This document shows positions 1-7,914 of a stretch of 64,000 nucleotides of DNA, piece after piece. The notes beneath the pieces were generated by a model. It ran no database searches, was not told where the DNA came from, and saw only the letters and a list, made by a program, of their open reading frames with translations. How positions within the stretch are numbered: position 1 is the stretch's first letter; each line of letters begins with the position of its first letter. A program made the position numbers and the translations under genes. The DNA comes from Paenibacillus sp. XY044 (GTDB lineage Bacteria > Bacillota > Bacilli > Paenibacillales > Paenibacillaceae): contig NZ_NQMO01000002.1 of NCBI RefSeq assembly GCF_002257645.1, positions 1 to 64,000 on the forward strand, read 5' to 3'.

Positions 1-116
1 AAGATGAGATTTCCCAGTATGTAAGACCCCTTGTAGACGACGAGGTAGATAGGTTGGAGGTGGAAGTGCAGCAATGCATGGAGCTGACCAATACTAATCG
101 GTCGAGGGCTTATCCA
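1..116 (+). rRNA. 23S ribosomal RNA, 3' end (partial)
   Basis: The first ~116 bases match the conserved 3' terminus of bacterial 23S rRNA: the helix-rich stretch ending in the ACTAATCGGTCGAGGGCTTA signature (about 91-110). The gene starts upstream of the window. The 130 bases after it contain no recognisable 5S rRNA, and the first tRNA follows directly. The exact 3' end is uncertain by a few bases. Confidence 0.93.
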
Positions 117-250
117 AAATGACCCACCAAAGTGAAGAACAGCGCTGAAGCTGATTCCGAGTACTTTGGCGGGGACCCGATAATTCTTAGAGCGCAGATT
201 CGTTTCGTATCTAGTTTTCAGGTGATCAAAACACTTGAATTAAATATTGT

Positions 251-326
251 TCCCTGATAGCTCAGTTGGTAGAGCACTCGACTGTTAATCGAGTTGTCAC
301 AGGTTCGAGTCCTGTTCGGGGAGCCA
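251..326 (+). tRNA. tRNA-Asn (GTT)
   Basis: A cloverleaf folds with a 7-bp acceptor stem, anticodon GTT at 284-286, the T-loop GGTTCGAGTCC and an encoded CCA end. It is the first of 16 clustered tRNAs behind the 23S gene. Confidence 0.97.
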
Positions 327-330
327 TTAT

Positions 331-422
331 GGAGAGGTGTCCGAGTTGGCCGAAGGAGCACGATTGGAAATCGTGTAGGCGCCAAAAGCGTCTCGAGGGT
401 TCGAATCCCTCTCTCTCCGCCA
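331..422 (+). tRNA. tRNA-Ser (GGA)
   Basis: This is a class II tRNA with a long variable arm. The anticodon GGA is at 366-368 and CCA is encoded. It lies 4 bases after tRNA-Asn. Confidence 0.97.
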
Positions 423-431
423 TTATAGTTT

Positions 432-503
432 GGCCCGTTGGTCAAGGGGTTAAGACACCTCCCTTTCACGGAGGTAACATGGGTTCGAATCCCATACGGG
501 TCA
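432..503 (+). tRNA. tRNA-Glu (TTC)
   Basis: Anticodon TTC is at 465-467. The acceptor stem GGCCCGT pairs with ACGGGTC. CCA is not encoded; the sequence continues CTTT after the discriminator A. Confidence 0.96.
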
Positions 504-577
504 CTTTCTTATCATTTAAGAAATAGTGCTTGATTTTTAAGTGGTTTTTCTGCTAAGATATTGAAAGTGTTTCTTAT

Positions 578-653
578 GGAGGCTTAGCTCAGCTGGGAGA
601 GCATCTGCCTTACAAGCAGAGGGTCGGGGGTTCGATCCCCTCAGCCTCCACCA
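578..653 (+). tRNA. tRNA-Val (TAC)
   Basis: Anticodon TAC is at 611-613 in the loop CTTACAA. The acceptor stem GGAGGCT/AGCCTCC is perfect and CCA is encoded. Confidence 0.97.
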
Positions 654-688
654 TGATTTTCAAAAGAAAATAAATGATTTTTTAATGA

Positions 689-762
<74 letters not shown>

Positions 763-799
763 TTTATCTCCTTTCATACGGAGATACATAATTGGCCGT

Positions 800-876
800 G
801 GAACCGTGGTGTAGAGGCCTAACATGCCTGCCTGTCACGCAGGAGATCGCGGGTTCGAATCCCGTCGGTTCCGCCA
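800..876 (+). tRNA. tRNA-Asp (GTC)
   Basis: Anticodon GTC is at 834-836, with anticodon stem CCTGC/GCAGG. The acceptor GGAACCG/CGGTTCC is perfect and CCA is encoded. Confidence 0.97.
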
Positions 877-935
877 TTTATTTTCTTGAGAGATCGCAGC
901 TTATTGCAATGATACTCTTAGTAGAAACAAAATTA

Positions 936-1011
<76 letters not shown>

Positions 1012-1034
1012 TGAATTATAACAAAGTCATAAAA

Positions 1035-1110
<76 letters not shown>

Positions 1111-1113
1111 TAT

Positions 1114-1199
1114 GGAGGCTTAGCGAAGTGGCCAAACGCAGCAGACTGTAAATCTGTTCTCGTACGAGTTCGGTGGTTCGAATCCATCAGCCTCCACCA
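1114..1199 (+). tRNA. tRNA-Tyr (GTA)
   Basis: This is a class II tRNA with a long variable arm, anticodon GTA at 1148-1150 and encoded CCA. Its acceptor sequence is identical to that of the tRNA-Val in this cluster. Confidence 0.97.
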
Positions 1200-1209
1200 G
1201 TTTTATTAT

Positions 1210-1283
1210 AGGGGCATAGTTTAAAGGTAGAACAGCGGTCTCCAAAACCGTTAGTGTGGGTTCAATTCCTGCTGCCCCTGCCA
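1210..1283 (+). tRNA. tRNA-Trp (CCA)
   Basis: Anticodon CCA is at 1242-1244 in the loop CTCCAAA. The acceptor AGGGGCA/TGCCCCT is perfect, the discriminator is G and CCA is encoded. This tRNA should be the effector of the T-box upstream of trpS in the same window. Confidence 0.97.
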
Positions 1284-1319
1284 ATCGAAGTACAGTTTCA
1301 TATGAAGGCTTTGAATTAT

Positions 1320-1396
1320 GGCGGTCGTGGCGAAGGGGTTAACGCACCGGATTGTGGCTCCGGCATTCGTGGGTTCAAGTCCCATCGATCGCCCCA
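1320..1396 (+). tRNA. tRNA-His (GTG)
   Basis: Anticodon GTG is at 1354-1356. The extra 5' G (-1) pairing with discriminator C73, unique to tRNA-His, is present at 1320/1393. CCA is encoded. Confidence 0.97.
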
Positions 1397-1417
1397 TAAT
1401 TACAATGACAATCTTGT

Positions 1418-1492
1418 TGGGGATTAGCCAAGCGGTAAGGCAACGGACTTTGACTCCGTCATGCATAGGTTCGAATCCTATATCCCCAGCCA
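1418..1492 (+). tRNA. tRNA-Gln (TTG)
   Basis: Anticodon TTG is at 1450-1452, within ACGGA/TCCGT. The acceptor TGGGGAT/ATCCCCA and an encoded CCA are visible. Confidence 0.97.
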
Positions 1493-1498
1493 GTTTAA

Positions 1499-1573
1499 GC
1501 GGACGTGGCTCAGCGGTAGAGCATCGCCTTGCCAAGGCGAGGGTCGCGGGTTCGATTCCCGTCGTCCGCTCCA
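1499..1573 (+). tRNA. tRNA-Gly (GCC)
   Basis: Anticodon GCC is at 1531-1533 in the loop TTGCCAA, with stem TCGCC/GGCGA. CCA is encoded. Confidence 0.97.
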
Positions 1574-1582
1574 TTTTATTTC

Positions 1583-1656
1583 GGCGCCATAGCCAAGTGG
1601 TAAGGCACAGCTCTGCAAAAGCTTTATCCCCAGTTCGAATCTGGGTGGCGCCTCCA
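1583..1656 (+). tRNA. tRNA-Cys (GCA)
   Basis: Anticodon GCA is at 1615-1617. The acceptor GGCGCCA/TGGCGCC is perfect, with discriminator T and encoded CCA. Confidence 0.97.
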
Positions 1657-1668
1657 TCAACTTCATAT

Positions 1669-1745
1669 GCGCCCTTAGCTCAGCTGGATAGAGCGTTTGA
1701 CTACGAATCAAAAGGTCAGGAGTTCGAATCTCTTAGGGCGCGCCA
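1669..1745 (+). tRNA. tRNA-Arg (ACG)
   Basis: Anticodon ACG is at 1703-1705; its A34 is expected to be converted to inosine. The stem is TTTGA/TCAAA, the acceptor GCGCCCT/AGGGCGC, and CCA is encoded. Confidence 0.97.
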
Positions 1746-1767
1746 TTTTTTTAAAAAAACTGAATAT

Positions 1768-1847
1768 GCCGGTGTGGCGGAATTGGCAGACGCGCGCGAC
1801 TCAAAATCGTGAGGGAAACCGTGGGGGTTCGAGTCCCTTCACCGGCA
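1768..1847 (+). tRNA. tRNA-Leu (CAA)
   Basis: Anticodon CAA is at 1802-1804. The long variable arm and the acceptor GCCGGTG/CACCGGC are clear. The 3' flank reads TCA instead of CCA, so CCA is added post-transcriptionally. It is the last tRNA of the cluster. Confidence 0.94.
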
Positions 1848-1854
1848 TCAGAGG

Positions 1855-1886
1855 AAAAAGCCTTGGAATGATATCCAAGGCTTTTT
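1855..1886 (+). terminator. terminator of the rRNA/tRNA cluster
   Basis: A perfect 13-bp stem (AAAAAGCCTTGGA / TCCAAGGCTTTTT) closes a short loop 8 bases after tRNA-Leu and ends in a T tract. It marks the end of the stable-RNA transcript. Confidence 0.92.
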
Positions 1887-1887
1887 C

Positions 1888-2479
1888 TTGTATAAGATTA
1901 GATTGTAGCCCAACCAGTTGTTAACCCCGTTATCCACTATAATGCGCTTTTCCATCCAATCAGCCCTTTCCACTAGTAAGCCGTTCCATTAGCTTAATAT
2001 TCTCTCCGCATGGTGGTACACAACGGCGTTGCAGAAGATCTTCTGATCGGTACTCCGTCTTTTTCTTCTATTACTCCATTTAAGGCTTCATTTAAATATT
2101 TTCCATCCCTTATTTTAAAGACACAATGTGATCCAGGGAGGCAGGATCGCTGTAAAGTACATATACAGATGACGTTTTTACCAGCTCCCGCCTTGGGCCC
2201 TCAAATGATTCCTAGCCCACAGAAATGCTTGGGAGAGCAAGCTTCTTATCTCAGTTTCCGTATCGTGTCGTCCTTGTGCTTTAAGCACGCTATTTAAGCT
2301 GCTTGTGAAAGAAGCACCTGTCGCGGCACATGCGGGAAGAAGCCTGATTCGTCTAAGGTCCGAGCCCTCCCCCGACTTAGGTCTAGGATCAAAAACCGTC
2401 TTCGGTCCGTTTTGGAAAACCCGGATTGAACCTAAAATAGAGTCATAAGGTTGATACAAACGAAAGGCGGTGACAATGC
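1888..2479. other. intergenic region without a convincing gene
   Basis: No reading frame here has a ribosome site and family-like sequence. Two small hairpins are visible (GTGCTT/AAGCAC near 2275-2287 and TGCTT/AAGCA near 2303-2319). An imperfect repeat CTAAGGTC...GACTTAG (2353-2380) and an ACCG/CGGT hairpin (about 2396-2407) lie just upstream of the lia operon, where LiaR operators would be expected. I could not match them to a confirmed LiaR box. Confidence 0.4.
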
Positions 2480-2788
2480 ATGAGAACAAATAAAACTTCT
2501 GGTTGGGCGATCGTATTGATCGCAATCGGAGCTTTGATGCTCCTGGGCGTATTCGCTCCATTATTCGGCAAGCTGATCGGATTGATCTTCCCGATCCTGA
2601 TGATCGTGCTCGGCTATTATGGAATTCGCAGAGGTAAGGTGGTCATCGGTACGATTATTCTCGCGTTCGGTGTCATGGGGCTTCTGGCGAAGCTGTCCTG
2701 GATCATCGGGCCGCTGCTGGGAATTGCCCTGGTAGTGTTCGGGATTATGCTGCTGAAAGGTAAGAATAAGACGTCGAAATGGATGTAA
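2480..2788 (+). CDS. LiaI-like small membrane protein, first gene of the lia locus
   Basis: This 102-residue protein is almost entirely hydrophobic, with about four short membrane segments separated by Gly/Lys turns and a basic C-terminus (KGKNKTSKWM). A modest ribosome site (AAAGGCGGTG) precedes the ATG. Its position ahead of a PspA gene and upstream of liaF, liaS and liaR resembles LiaI of Bacillus, a membrane anchor for the PspA-family protein LiaH. The resemblance is by architecture and context rather than a diagnostic motif. It is probably induced by LiaR under envelope stress. It could also be another small DUF membrane protein. Confidence 0.7.
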   Translation: MRTNKTSGWAIVLIAIGALMLLGVFAPLFGKLIGLIFPILMIVLGYYGIRRGKVVIGTIILAFGVMGLLAKLSWIIGPLLGIALVVFGIMLLKGKNKTSKWM

Positions 2789-2866
2789 AGGTGACAAGGA
2801 TTTACCTTCATTAAATACAGTCAAAACGAATAGGCGATCACAGCTAATAAGGAGGGAGCAAAACAG

Positions 2867-3541
2867 ATGAGCGTATTTCGCAGGGTACGGGATATCACCG
2901 TAGCGACATTAAACGAACGTTTGGAACAAAGTCAGGACCCGGTACGGTTGATCGATCAGTTTTTGGCATCAACGCGTGACGATATTATGGAAGCCGAGAA
3001 GCTCGTTCAGCAGTATTCCGCTCACACGAGACAGCTGAAACAGCAAGTAGATCAGGCATCCAATATGAAAGAAAAGCGTGAGGAGCAGGCGCTGCTAGCT
3101 CTCAAGGCCGGCGAGGATCATCTAGCCAAGCTCGCGCTTCAGGAAAAAATCATTTATGAAGAAAAGCTCGAGCAATACGGCGGTCTGCTGGATACAACTC
3201 GCCAGTCGCTCACCGAGCTCGAAAATCAGCTGAACGATCTGAAATTGGAGTACCAAACCGTGTACAGCAAACGTCAATACTACGCGGCACGGATGGAAAC
3301 CCTCAGACTTCAGCAGCGCATGAACCAGCGTATGGAAGGTTTTGGCGGCCAGGATGTTCCCAAGATGTTCAACCGTCTGGAAGACCGCATTTCGGACTGG
3401 GAGTTTGAAGCACGCAGCCTGCGCGACCTGCGCCGCGGCGGCCAGGAACTGTTTGAGCAGGCCAGCGGGACCGTATCGAGCGTGCTGGAAAGGGAGCTGG
3501 CCCGCCTGAAGGAAAAGCTGAACAACAGCGGAAAGGAGTAA
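2867..3541 (+). CDS. PspA/IM30 family envelope-stress protein (LiaH-like), copy 1
   Basis: The 224-residue protein begins VFRRVRDI and is otherwise a long, highly charged coiled coil, as in PspA, Vipp1 and LiaH. The conserved early segment QDPVRLIDQFL and the Gln/Glu/Lys-rich heptads through residue ~190 support the call. PspA proteins oligomerise on the inner face of the membrane and stabilise it after damage. A strong site (AAGGAGGGA) precedes the ATG. The gene lies between the LiaI-like gene and a PspC-domain gene. A second PspA homologue follows 490 bases downstream, so the locus has duplicated this component. Confidence 0.9.
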   Translation: MSVFRRVRDITVATLNERLEQSQDPVRLIDQFLASTRDDIMEAEKLVQQYSAHTRQLKQQVDQASNMKEKREEQALLALKAGEDHLAKLALQEKIIYEEKLEQYGGLLDTTRQSLTELENQLNDLKLEYQTVYSKRQYYAARMETLRLQQRMNQRMEGFGGQDVPKMFNRLEDRISDWEFEARSLRDLRRGGQELFEQASGTVSSVLERELARLKEKLNNSGKE

Positions 3542-3545
3542 CGTC

Positions 3546-4025
3546 ATGAGCAAGCTATACCGATCAACTCGCGATAAGATGGTTACCGGTTTATGCGGCG
3601 GTCTGTCCGATACACTGGGCATTGATTCCACGCTGCTGCGGATCCTGTTTTTGATCAGTATCCCGTTTACCGGCGGAACGACATTGTTCATCTACTTTAT
3701 CGCGGCATTGGTCATCCCTAAAGAACCAACGACACCTTTTAATCCATATGGACCGGGTCCGGGGGTAGCTGGGGGCGGATACTACGGCAATAGTATGGGG
3801 TCCGGCAGCTACTACGGCAACGGTCAGCAAGGCAACGGTGCTTATGGTGCCCAATCCTTTGATCCAAGAGCCAAATACAACGGTGGTGGAGGCAGACCGG
3901 GCGGATACAGCTCGTCCGCATCCGACCTGGACGCCATGATGGAAGATATCGAGAAGAAAGCCATGAAGAAAGAGCTTGAAGAATTGAAAAAAAAATTATC
4001 TAAGTACGAGAAGGGAGAAGTGTAA
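3546..4025 (+). CDS. PspC-domain membrane protein with Gly/Tyr-rich linker
   Basis: The N-terminal ~60 residues (KLYRSTRDKMVTGLCGGLSD, then a membrane helix ending in LVIPKEP) are a typical PspC domain. A Gly/Tyr/Asn-rich low-complexity linker follows (residues ~65-125, with repeated YYGN and GGG). The C-terminal ~35 residues are a charged coiled coil (EELKKKLSKYEK). PspC proteins act as membrane partners or sensors for PspA. It starts 4 bases after the first pspA stop and ends 3 bases before the second pspA, so it is co-translated with both. The coiled-coil tail may contact the PspA partners, which is inference. Confidence 0.88.
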   Translation: MSKLYRSTRDKMVTGLCGGLSDTLGIDSTLLRILFLISIPFTGGTTLFIYFIAALVIPKEPTTPFNPYGPGPGVAGGGYYGNSMGSGSYYGNGQQGNGAYGAQSFDPRAKYNGGGGRPGGYSSSASDLDAMMEDIEKKAMKKELEELKKKLSKYEKGEV

Positions 4026-4028
4026 AAC

Positions 4029-4733
4029 ATGGGAGTATTTAAAAGAATTAAGGATATGACAAAGGCGTCGGTGAACGAGGTATTGGATAAAGTTGAAGAT
4101 CCGGTTGTGATGCTGAATCAGTATCTGCGCGATATGGAGGCAGAAATCCATGACGCGGAAGTCACGGTAGCCAAACAAATGGCCAACGAACGCCGCATGA
4201 AGCAGCGTGTGGAAGAAGCGGTGAAGATGGCCGGCCAACGCGAGGCTCAAGCCGAGCTGGCTCTCCGTAACGGTCAAGAGGAAGTAGCGCGCAAGCTGCT
4301 CGAGGAAAAGATTTATTTTGACCAAAAACTGACCGAGTACCAAGAACTGCACGCTCAATCCGAAGCGCAAGCCAAAGAACTGGTGCAGCAGCTCCATGAC
4401 ATGAAAGACGAGTTCTACAAAATGCGCAACAAGCGTAATGAACTCGTAGCCCGTGCACAAATGGCGAAGGCCAAAAAGCAAATGTCTCAAATCAGCAGCC
4501 TGCATACGATCGAAAGCGGCAGCGCATCCCTCGGATTCCACCGCATGGAAGAGAAAATCATGCAACTGGAAGCTGAAGCTGATGTGATGCGTGCCCCTTA
4601 CCGTCCCGAAGCAGCCGCTTTCACCAGCCCGGTCGATGCGGAGAAGCAGCTGAAGGTGGAAGAACAGCTCAGTGCGCTGAAAAGCAAATTGAACCCGCCG
4701 GCTGCCGCTCCTACCAAATCGAATAAAGAATAA
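4029..4733 (+). CDS. PspA/IM30 family envelope-stress protein, copy 2
   Basis: This 234-residue protein opens [20 protein letters not shown] and carries the family segment [14 protein letters not shown]. It continues as one long coiled coil rich in Gln, Glu and Lys up to residue ~170, with a Pro/Ala-rich tail ([12 protein letters not shown]) that copy 1 lacks. It resembles copy 1 only moderately, which suggests an old duplication and distinct roles rather than a recent repeat. It follows the PspC gene with a 3-base gap and site AGAAGGGAG. A hairpin with a T run lies between it and liaF. Confidence 0.9.
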   Translation: MGVFKRIKDMTKASVNEVLDKVEDPVVMLNQYLRDMEAEIHDAEVTVAKQMANERRMKQRVEEAVKMAGQREAQAELALRNGQEEVARKLLEEKIYFDQKLTEYQELHAQSEAQAKELVQQLHDMKDEFYKMRNKRNELVARAQMAKAKKQMSQISSLHTIESGSASLGFHRMEEKIMQLEAEADVMRAPYRPEAAAFTSPVDAEKQLKVEEQLSALKSKLNPPAAAPTKSNKE

Positions 4734-4820
4734 GTATTCAATTCTTCGGACAATATGATATGCTAGGAAGAATGGAATAAGGGCGCGAGACCTCATTCAC
4801 ATCTTCCTGGAACCCGGTGA

Positions 4821-4860
4821 AGCCATAAGGAGTGTGCCCGTCACAACCCTATGGCTTTTC
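4821..4860 (+). terminator. hairpin between pspA copy 2 and liaF
   Basis: AGCCATA (4821-4827) pairs with TATGGCT (4850-4856) and is followed by TTTT. It may end or attenuate the effector transcript so that liaFSR is expressed at a lower level, like the arrangement of separate effector and sensor expression known for lia operons. Confidence 0.5.
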
Positions 4861-4906
4861 CGATCTTACTTTTCCGATAAATCTAGACATCATAAGGAGG
4901 TGCGGC

Positions 4907-5554
4907 ATGGAAAAAAGAAATCGCATCATTGCGCTGATTCTCATCGGAATCGGTCTCCTCATGCTCTTCGGCAGGTGGGTCGGCTTTTTCACCATCGTCG
5001 CCCTCTTATTCATTTTTATGGGAATTTATACGATTCGCGGCGGAAAAGTGAAGAGAGGATACCGGCTCGTAGCGGTGGGCGCCATCCTGCTGTTGATCGA
5101 TCATTTGCTGATCGTGCTGGGCATTGCGCTGATCTCCCTGGGATGGTTTTTTGTGAAAGCAAGAAAGGTACAGAACAGGGACGGATACTTGCAGAAGCAG
5201 GGATTTTCAGGCCATTACAATTGGGACCAGGCCCCCTGGGTCATGAGAAGCCAAAGCGTCTGGCATGTCATCAATGAAGCCGATCTGGATTTGTCGCTCG
5301 CAATCCCCGAAGAACACCGTACGGTCATGATGTTTCAAGGGATCATGGGGGATACGGACATCAAAATTCCGGAGTACTACGGGGTGGAGCTTGAAGTTTT
5401 CGTCCTGTTCGGATCGATCGATTTCAGAGGGCACCGGGATAACGGCTTGATGAACCGCCTAAACTGGAAGTCACCCAATTATGAGACCAGCGAGTACAAA
5501 GTTAAATTCCATATTTCTTACCTGGTAGGAGATGTTGATATTGATCTGTCATAG
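4907..5554 (+). CDS. liaF: LiaF-like membrane inhibitor of the LiaSR system
   Basis: The 215-residue product has about four N-terminal membrane segments (to residue ~85). A soluble C-terminal beta-rich domain follows (residues ~115-215, with GIMGDTDIKIP and GSIDFRGHR), the typical cell-wall-active antibiotic response domain of LiaF. In Bacillus, LiaF holds the LiaS kinase inactive until the envelope is perturbed. The ATG at 4907 follows AAGGAGGTGCGGC and is preferred over an upstream in-frame start at 4832, which lies inside the hairpin. liaS starts 16 bases downstream. Confidence 0.85.
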   Translation: MEKRNRIIALILIGIGLLMLFGRWVGFFTIVALLFIFMGIYTIRGGKVKRGYRLVAVGAILLLIDHLLIVLGIALISLGWFFVKARKVQNRDGYLQKQGFSGHYNWDQAPWVMRSQSVWHVINEADLDLSLAIPEEHRTVMMFQGIMGDTDIKIPEYYGVELEVFVLFGSIDFRGHRDNGLMNRLNWKSPNYETSEYKVKFHISYLVGDVDIDLS

Positions 5555-5569
5555 GAGGAGGGTTCCCTG

Positions 5570-6652
5570 ATGAAAACCAGAAAACCGGCTAATATGGTCT
5601 CCCGGAGCATGGGCGAGGGGGCCCTTCTTTCTTTTATTATGCTTCTGATCATTTTTTACGTGTTGTATACATATGGTTATTTGGCCCCTTTTGATTCGTG
5701 GCAAAAAACGCTGCAGGCCGGTGCCACGCTTATCCTCGTGCCGATCGGTCTGGGAGCTATCTTTGGGTTCTATCAAAGCTACCGGGTTAAAATGAAGCTG
5801 GAGAGGCTCCGGGAAACGCTTCTCTCCTGGGAAAAGGGGAACGTCGCCCGCTCCGTGCCGGAGCTTGGGAGCGACGAGGTGGGGCGTCTTGGCGAGCAGC
5901 TTGGGCGTATCAGCAAAAAGTGGGAGGAGCAGGTGAACTCCCTTCAGCGCTTGTCCACGAACAACGCCCAGCTGGCCGAGCAGGCGCGGATCTCGGCGAT
6001 CGTGGAGGAGCGGCAGCGGCTGGCGCGAGAGCTGCATGATGCGGTATCTCAGCAGCTGTTTGCGATATCGATGACAGCCACGGCCGTAGGGAGGACGCTC
6101 GAAAAGGATTTTGACAAGGCCCAGCGCCAGGTGGCGCTCATCGAAGAAATGGCCGCCGTGGCCCAGTCGGAAATGAGAGCGCTGCTGCTGCATCTCCGGC
6201 CGGTCTATTTGGAAGGCAAGCCGCTGGAGCAAGGCCTCGGCGAGCTGGTCAAAGAGCTTAAAGTGAAGGTCCCCATGGAAATCGTGTTTGAAATGGACAA
6301 AGGCATCCACCTCGTGAAAGGAATCGAAAATCATCTGTTCCGCATTATCCAAGAAGCGATGTCCAACACGCTCCGGCATGCCAAGGCGGATAAGATGGAA
6401 ATCCGGATTCACCAAAAGAAAGACATGGTGTGGGTTATGCTGCGTGACGACGGCCAAGGATTTGAATTAAACGAGACAAAACAGGCCTCTTACGGCCTTT
6501 CCAATATGCAGGAACGCGTCAACGAAATCGGTGGATCGATCCAGTTTATTACGGCGCCCGGCAAAGGAACGCGAATCGAAATCACGGTGCCGATTGTATC
6601 CGAAGACAAAGCAGGGAGTGAGGATCTTGGAAATGGAAACACCCATGATTAA
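5570..6652 (+). CDS. liaS: sensor histidine kinase LiaS
   Basis: This 360-residue kinase has two membrane helices (about 18-36 and 50-68) separated by a very short external loop, the intramembrane-sensing layout of LiaS. A HAMP-like linker follows, then a HisKA_3 domain with the H box LARELHDAVSQ (His156). The HATPase domain has an N box around Asn266, DDGQGF at 293-298 and the G2 segment YGLSNM. It should autophosphorylate and pass phosphate to LiaR. Site AGGAGGAGGG precedes the ATG and the 3' end overlaps liaR. Confidence 0.92.
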   Translation: MKTRKPANMVSRSMGEGALLSFIMLLIIFYVLYTYGYLAPFDSWQKTLQAGATLILVPIGLGAIFGFYQSYRVKMKLERLRETLLSWEKGNVARSVPELGSDEVGRLGEQLGRISKKWEEQVNSLQRLSTNNAQLAEQARISAIVEERQRLARELHDAVSQQLFAISMTATAVGRTLEKDFDKAQRQVALIEEMAAVAQSEMRALLLHLRPVYLEGKPLEQGLGELVKELKVKVPMEIVFEMDKGIHLVKGIENHLFRIIQEAMSNTLRHAKADKMEIRIHQKKDMVWVMLRDDGQGFELNETKQASYGLSNMQERVNEIGGSIQFITAPGKGTRIEITVPIVSEDKAGSEDLGNGNTHD

Positions 6653-7280
6653 AGTGCTGCTCGTCGATGACCACGAGATGGTACGGATCGGCCTGGCGGC
6701 CGTGCTGGGGACCGAGGACGGCATAGAAGTCGTCGGCGAGGCAGGCAGCGGGGAGGAAGGTATCCGGCTTGCCCGGGAATACAAACCCGACGTCGTCCTG
6801 ATGGACCTGGTGATGGAAGGCATGGACGGGATCGAGGCGACGCGGGAGCTGCTGAAGCTGTACCCGGACTGCAAGGTGATCGTGCTGACGAGCTATTTGG
6901 ACGACGAGAAAATGTACCCGGTCATAGAGGCCGGTGCGTTCAGCTATCTGCTGAAGACGTCGCGCGCTAGCGAGATTGCCGACGCCATCCGCGCCGCGGC
7001 GCGCGGCCAGTCGGTGCTGGAATCGCAGGTCGCCTCCAAGATGATGAACCGGTTCCGCCATCCGGAGGTGGATGCCCCGGCGCACAAGGAGCTAACCGAC
7101 CGCGAAATGGATGTACTCCGCCTATTGGCGCAGGGCAAGTCCAACCAGGAAATCGCCGATGACCTCATCATCGGAATCAAGACGGTCAAGTTCCATGTGA
7201 CGAACATCCTGGCGAAGCTGGGCGTAGACGACCGCACGCAAGCGGCGATCTACGCCTATAAGAACGGTCTGGCGGAATAG
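6633..7280 (+). CDS. liaR: response regulator LiaR
   Basis: A NarL/FixJ-type regulator of 215 residues. The receiver domain has acidic pocket VDD (12-13), phospho-acceptor Asp58 (VLMDLV) and conserved Thr/Lys positions (LTSY, LLKT). The C-terminal LuxR-type HTH is ELTDREMDVLRLLAQGKSNQ onward. The start is set at ATG 6633 behind GGAGTGAGGA; a TTG at 6627 and an ATG at 6645 are alternatives. It overlaps the liaS end by 20 bases. It is expected to activate the liaI-pspA block when LiaS is released by LiaF. Confidence 0.92.
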   Translation: METPMIKVLLVDDHEMVRIGLAAVLGTEDGIEVVGEAGSGEEGIRLAREYKPDVVLMDLVMEGMDGIEATRELLKLYPDCKVIVLTSYLDDEKMYPVIEAGAFSYLLKTSRASEIADAIRAAARGQSVLESQVASKMMNRFRHPEVDAPAHKELTDREMDVLRLLAQGKSNQEIADDLIIGIKTVKFHVTNILAKLGVDDRTQAAIYAYKNGLAE

Positions 7281-7292
7281 TCAACATTATAG

Positions 7293-7339
7293 AGAAGCCC
7301 CTTAGGAAGCCATTGGCGAACAAGGGGCTTCTTTTTTTG
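7293..7339 (+). terminator. terminator after liaR
   Basis: An 11-bp stem AGAAGCCCCTT / AAGGGGCTTCT is followed by a T7 run. It closes the lia transcript. Confidence 0.93.
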
Positions 7340-7411
7340 TAAAGAGCGTAGCGGGTTATTTTGCACTCTAAGAGCCATATCGACTTCAGGCCGTTCTATG
7401 AGGAACCTCTG

Positions 7412-7735
7412 CTAGATCAAAAACAGCAGTCCCAGGGTAGCCAAACCCAGCGCCAAGCCGGCGCCGTAACCGAAGCCATATCCGTAAGGATAGAAGGCGC
7501 GGATACTGGCTTTTTGCGGGGCTTTGGCCACCGGACCCTTTACGCGATTTTTATGGCGACCCTTTACTTTGGCGCCGTGCAGTGTGGTGTTTTCAGGCCC
7601 GTTCAGAATAATATGGCCGTCTTTGCACTCGGTCAGCTTGCCGGTAAATACTCTGCCGTCATACATGCAGGCGGCGACCATTTTGCCGCAGTGCTGCCGA
7701 ATATTTTCCTCCGTTAATGGGTAAATAGGGATCAT
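7412..7735 (-). CDS. hypothetical protein with Gly/Tyr-rich hydrophobic C-terminus
   Basis: I do not recognise this 107-residue protein. The first ~55 residues (with VAACMYDGRVFTGKL and GHIILNG) look like a small beta-barrel of the SH3/Sm kind, followed by a basic stretch (GRHKNRVKG). The last 30 residues are a GYGFGYGAGLALG-type segment that could insert in a membrane. The ATG at 7735 sits behind AAGGGAGG, and a GTG at 7783 lacks a site. It stands alone between the lia terminator and divergent ywmB. Confidence 0.6.
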   Translation of the reverse strand: MIPIYPLTEENIRQHCGKMVAACMYDGRVFTGKLTECKDGHIILNGPENTTLHGAKVKGRHKNRVKGPVAKAPQKASIRAFYPYGYGFGYGAGLALGLATLGLLFLI

Positions 7736-7914
7736 GGAAGTGTGCGAACCTCCCTTGTCATTTTTATTAACCAGTGTATTCACGGCCTATGGACGCGGCT
7801 ATGGTCATTCACCCAATTTCACCTATTCTCTTTTAAGAACGGGGTATAAATGCCACTGAAACGGACATCCTTTTAGTAGATTGATAGATTTCCTGGTGAA
7901 GGGATGTATGAGGG

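Noticed and set aside
120..250. 5S rRNA after the 23S gene
   Set aside because: None of the conserved 5S sequence blocks or stems could be found in these bases.
2010..2561. Small open frames between the tRNA cluster and the lia locus
   Set aside because: No ribosome sites, no hydrophobic or motif pattern, and overlap with the likely lia promoter.
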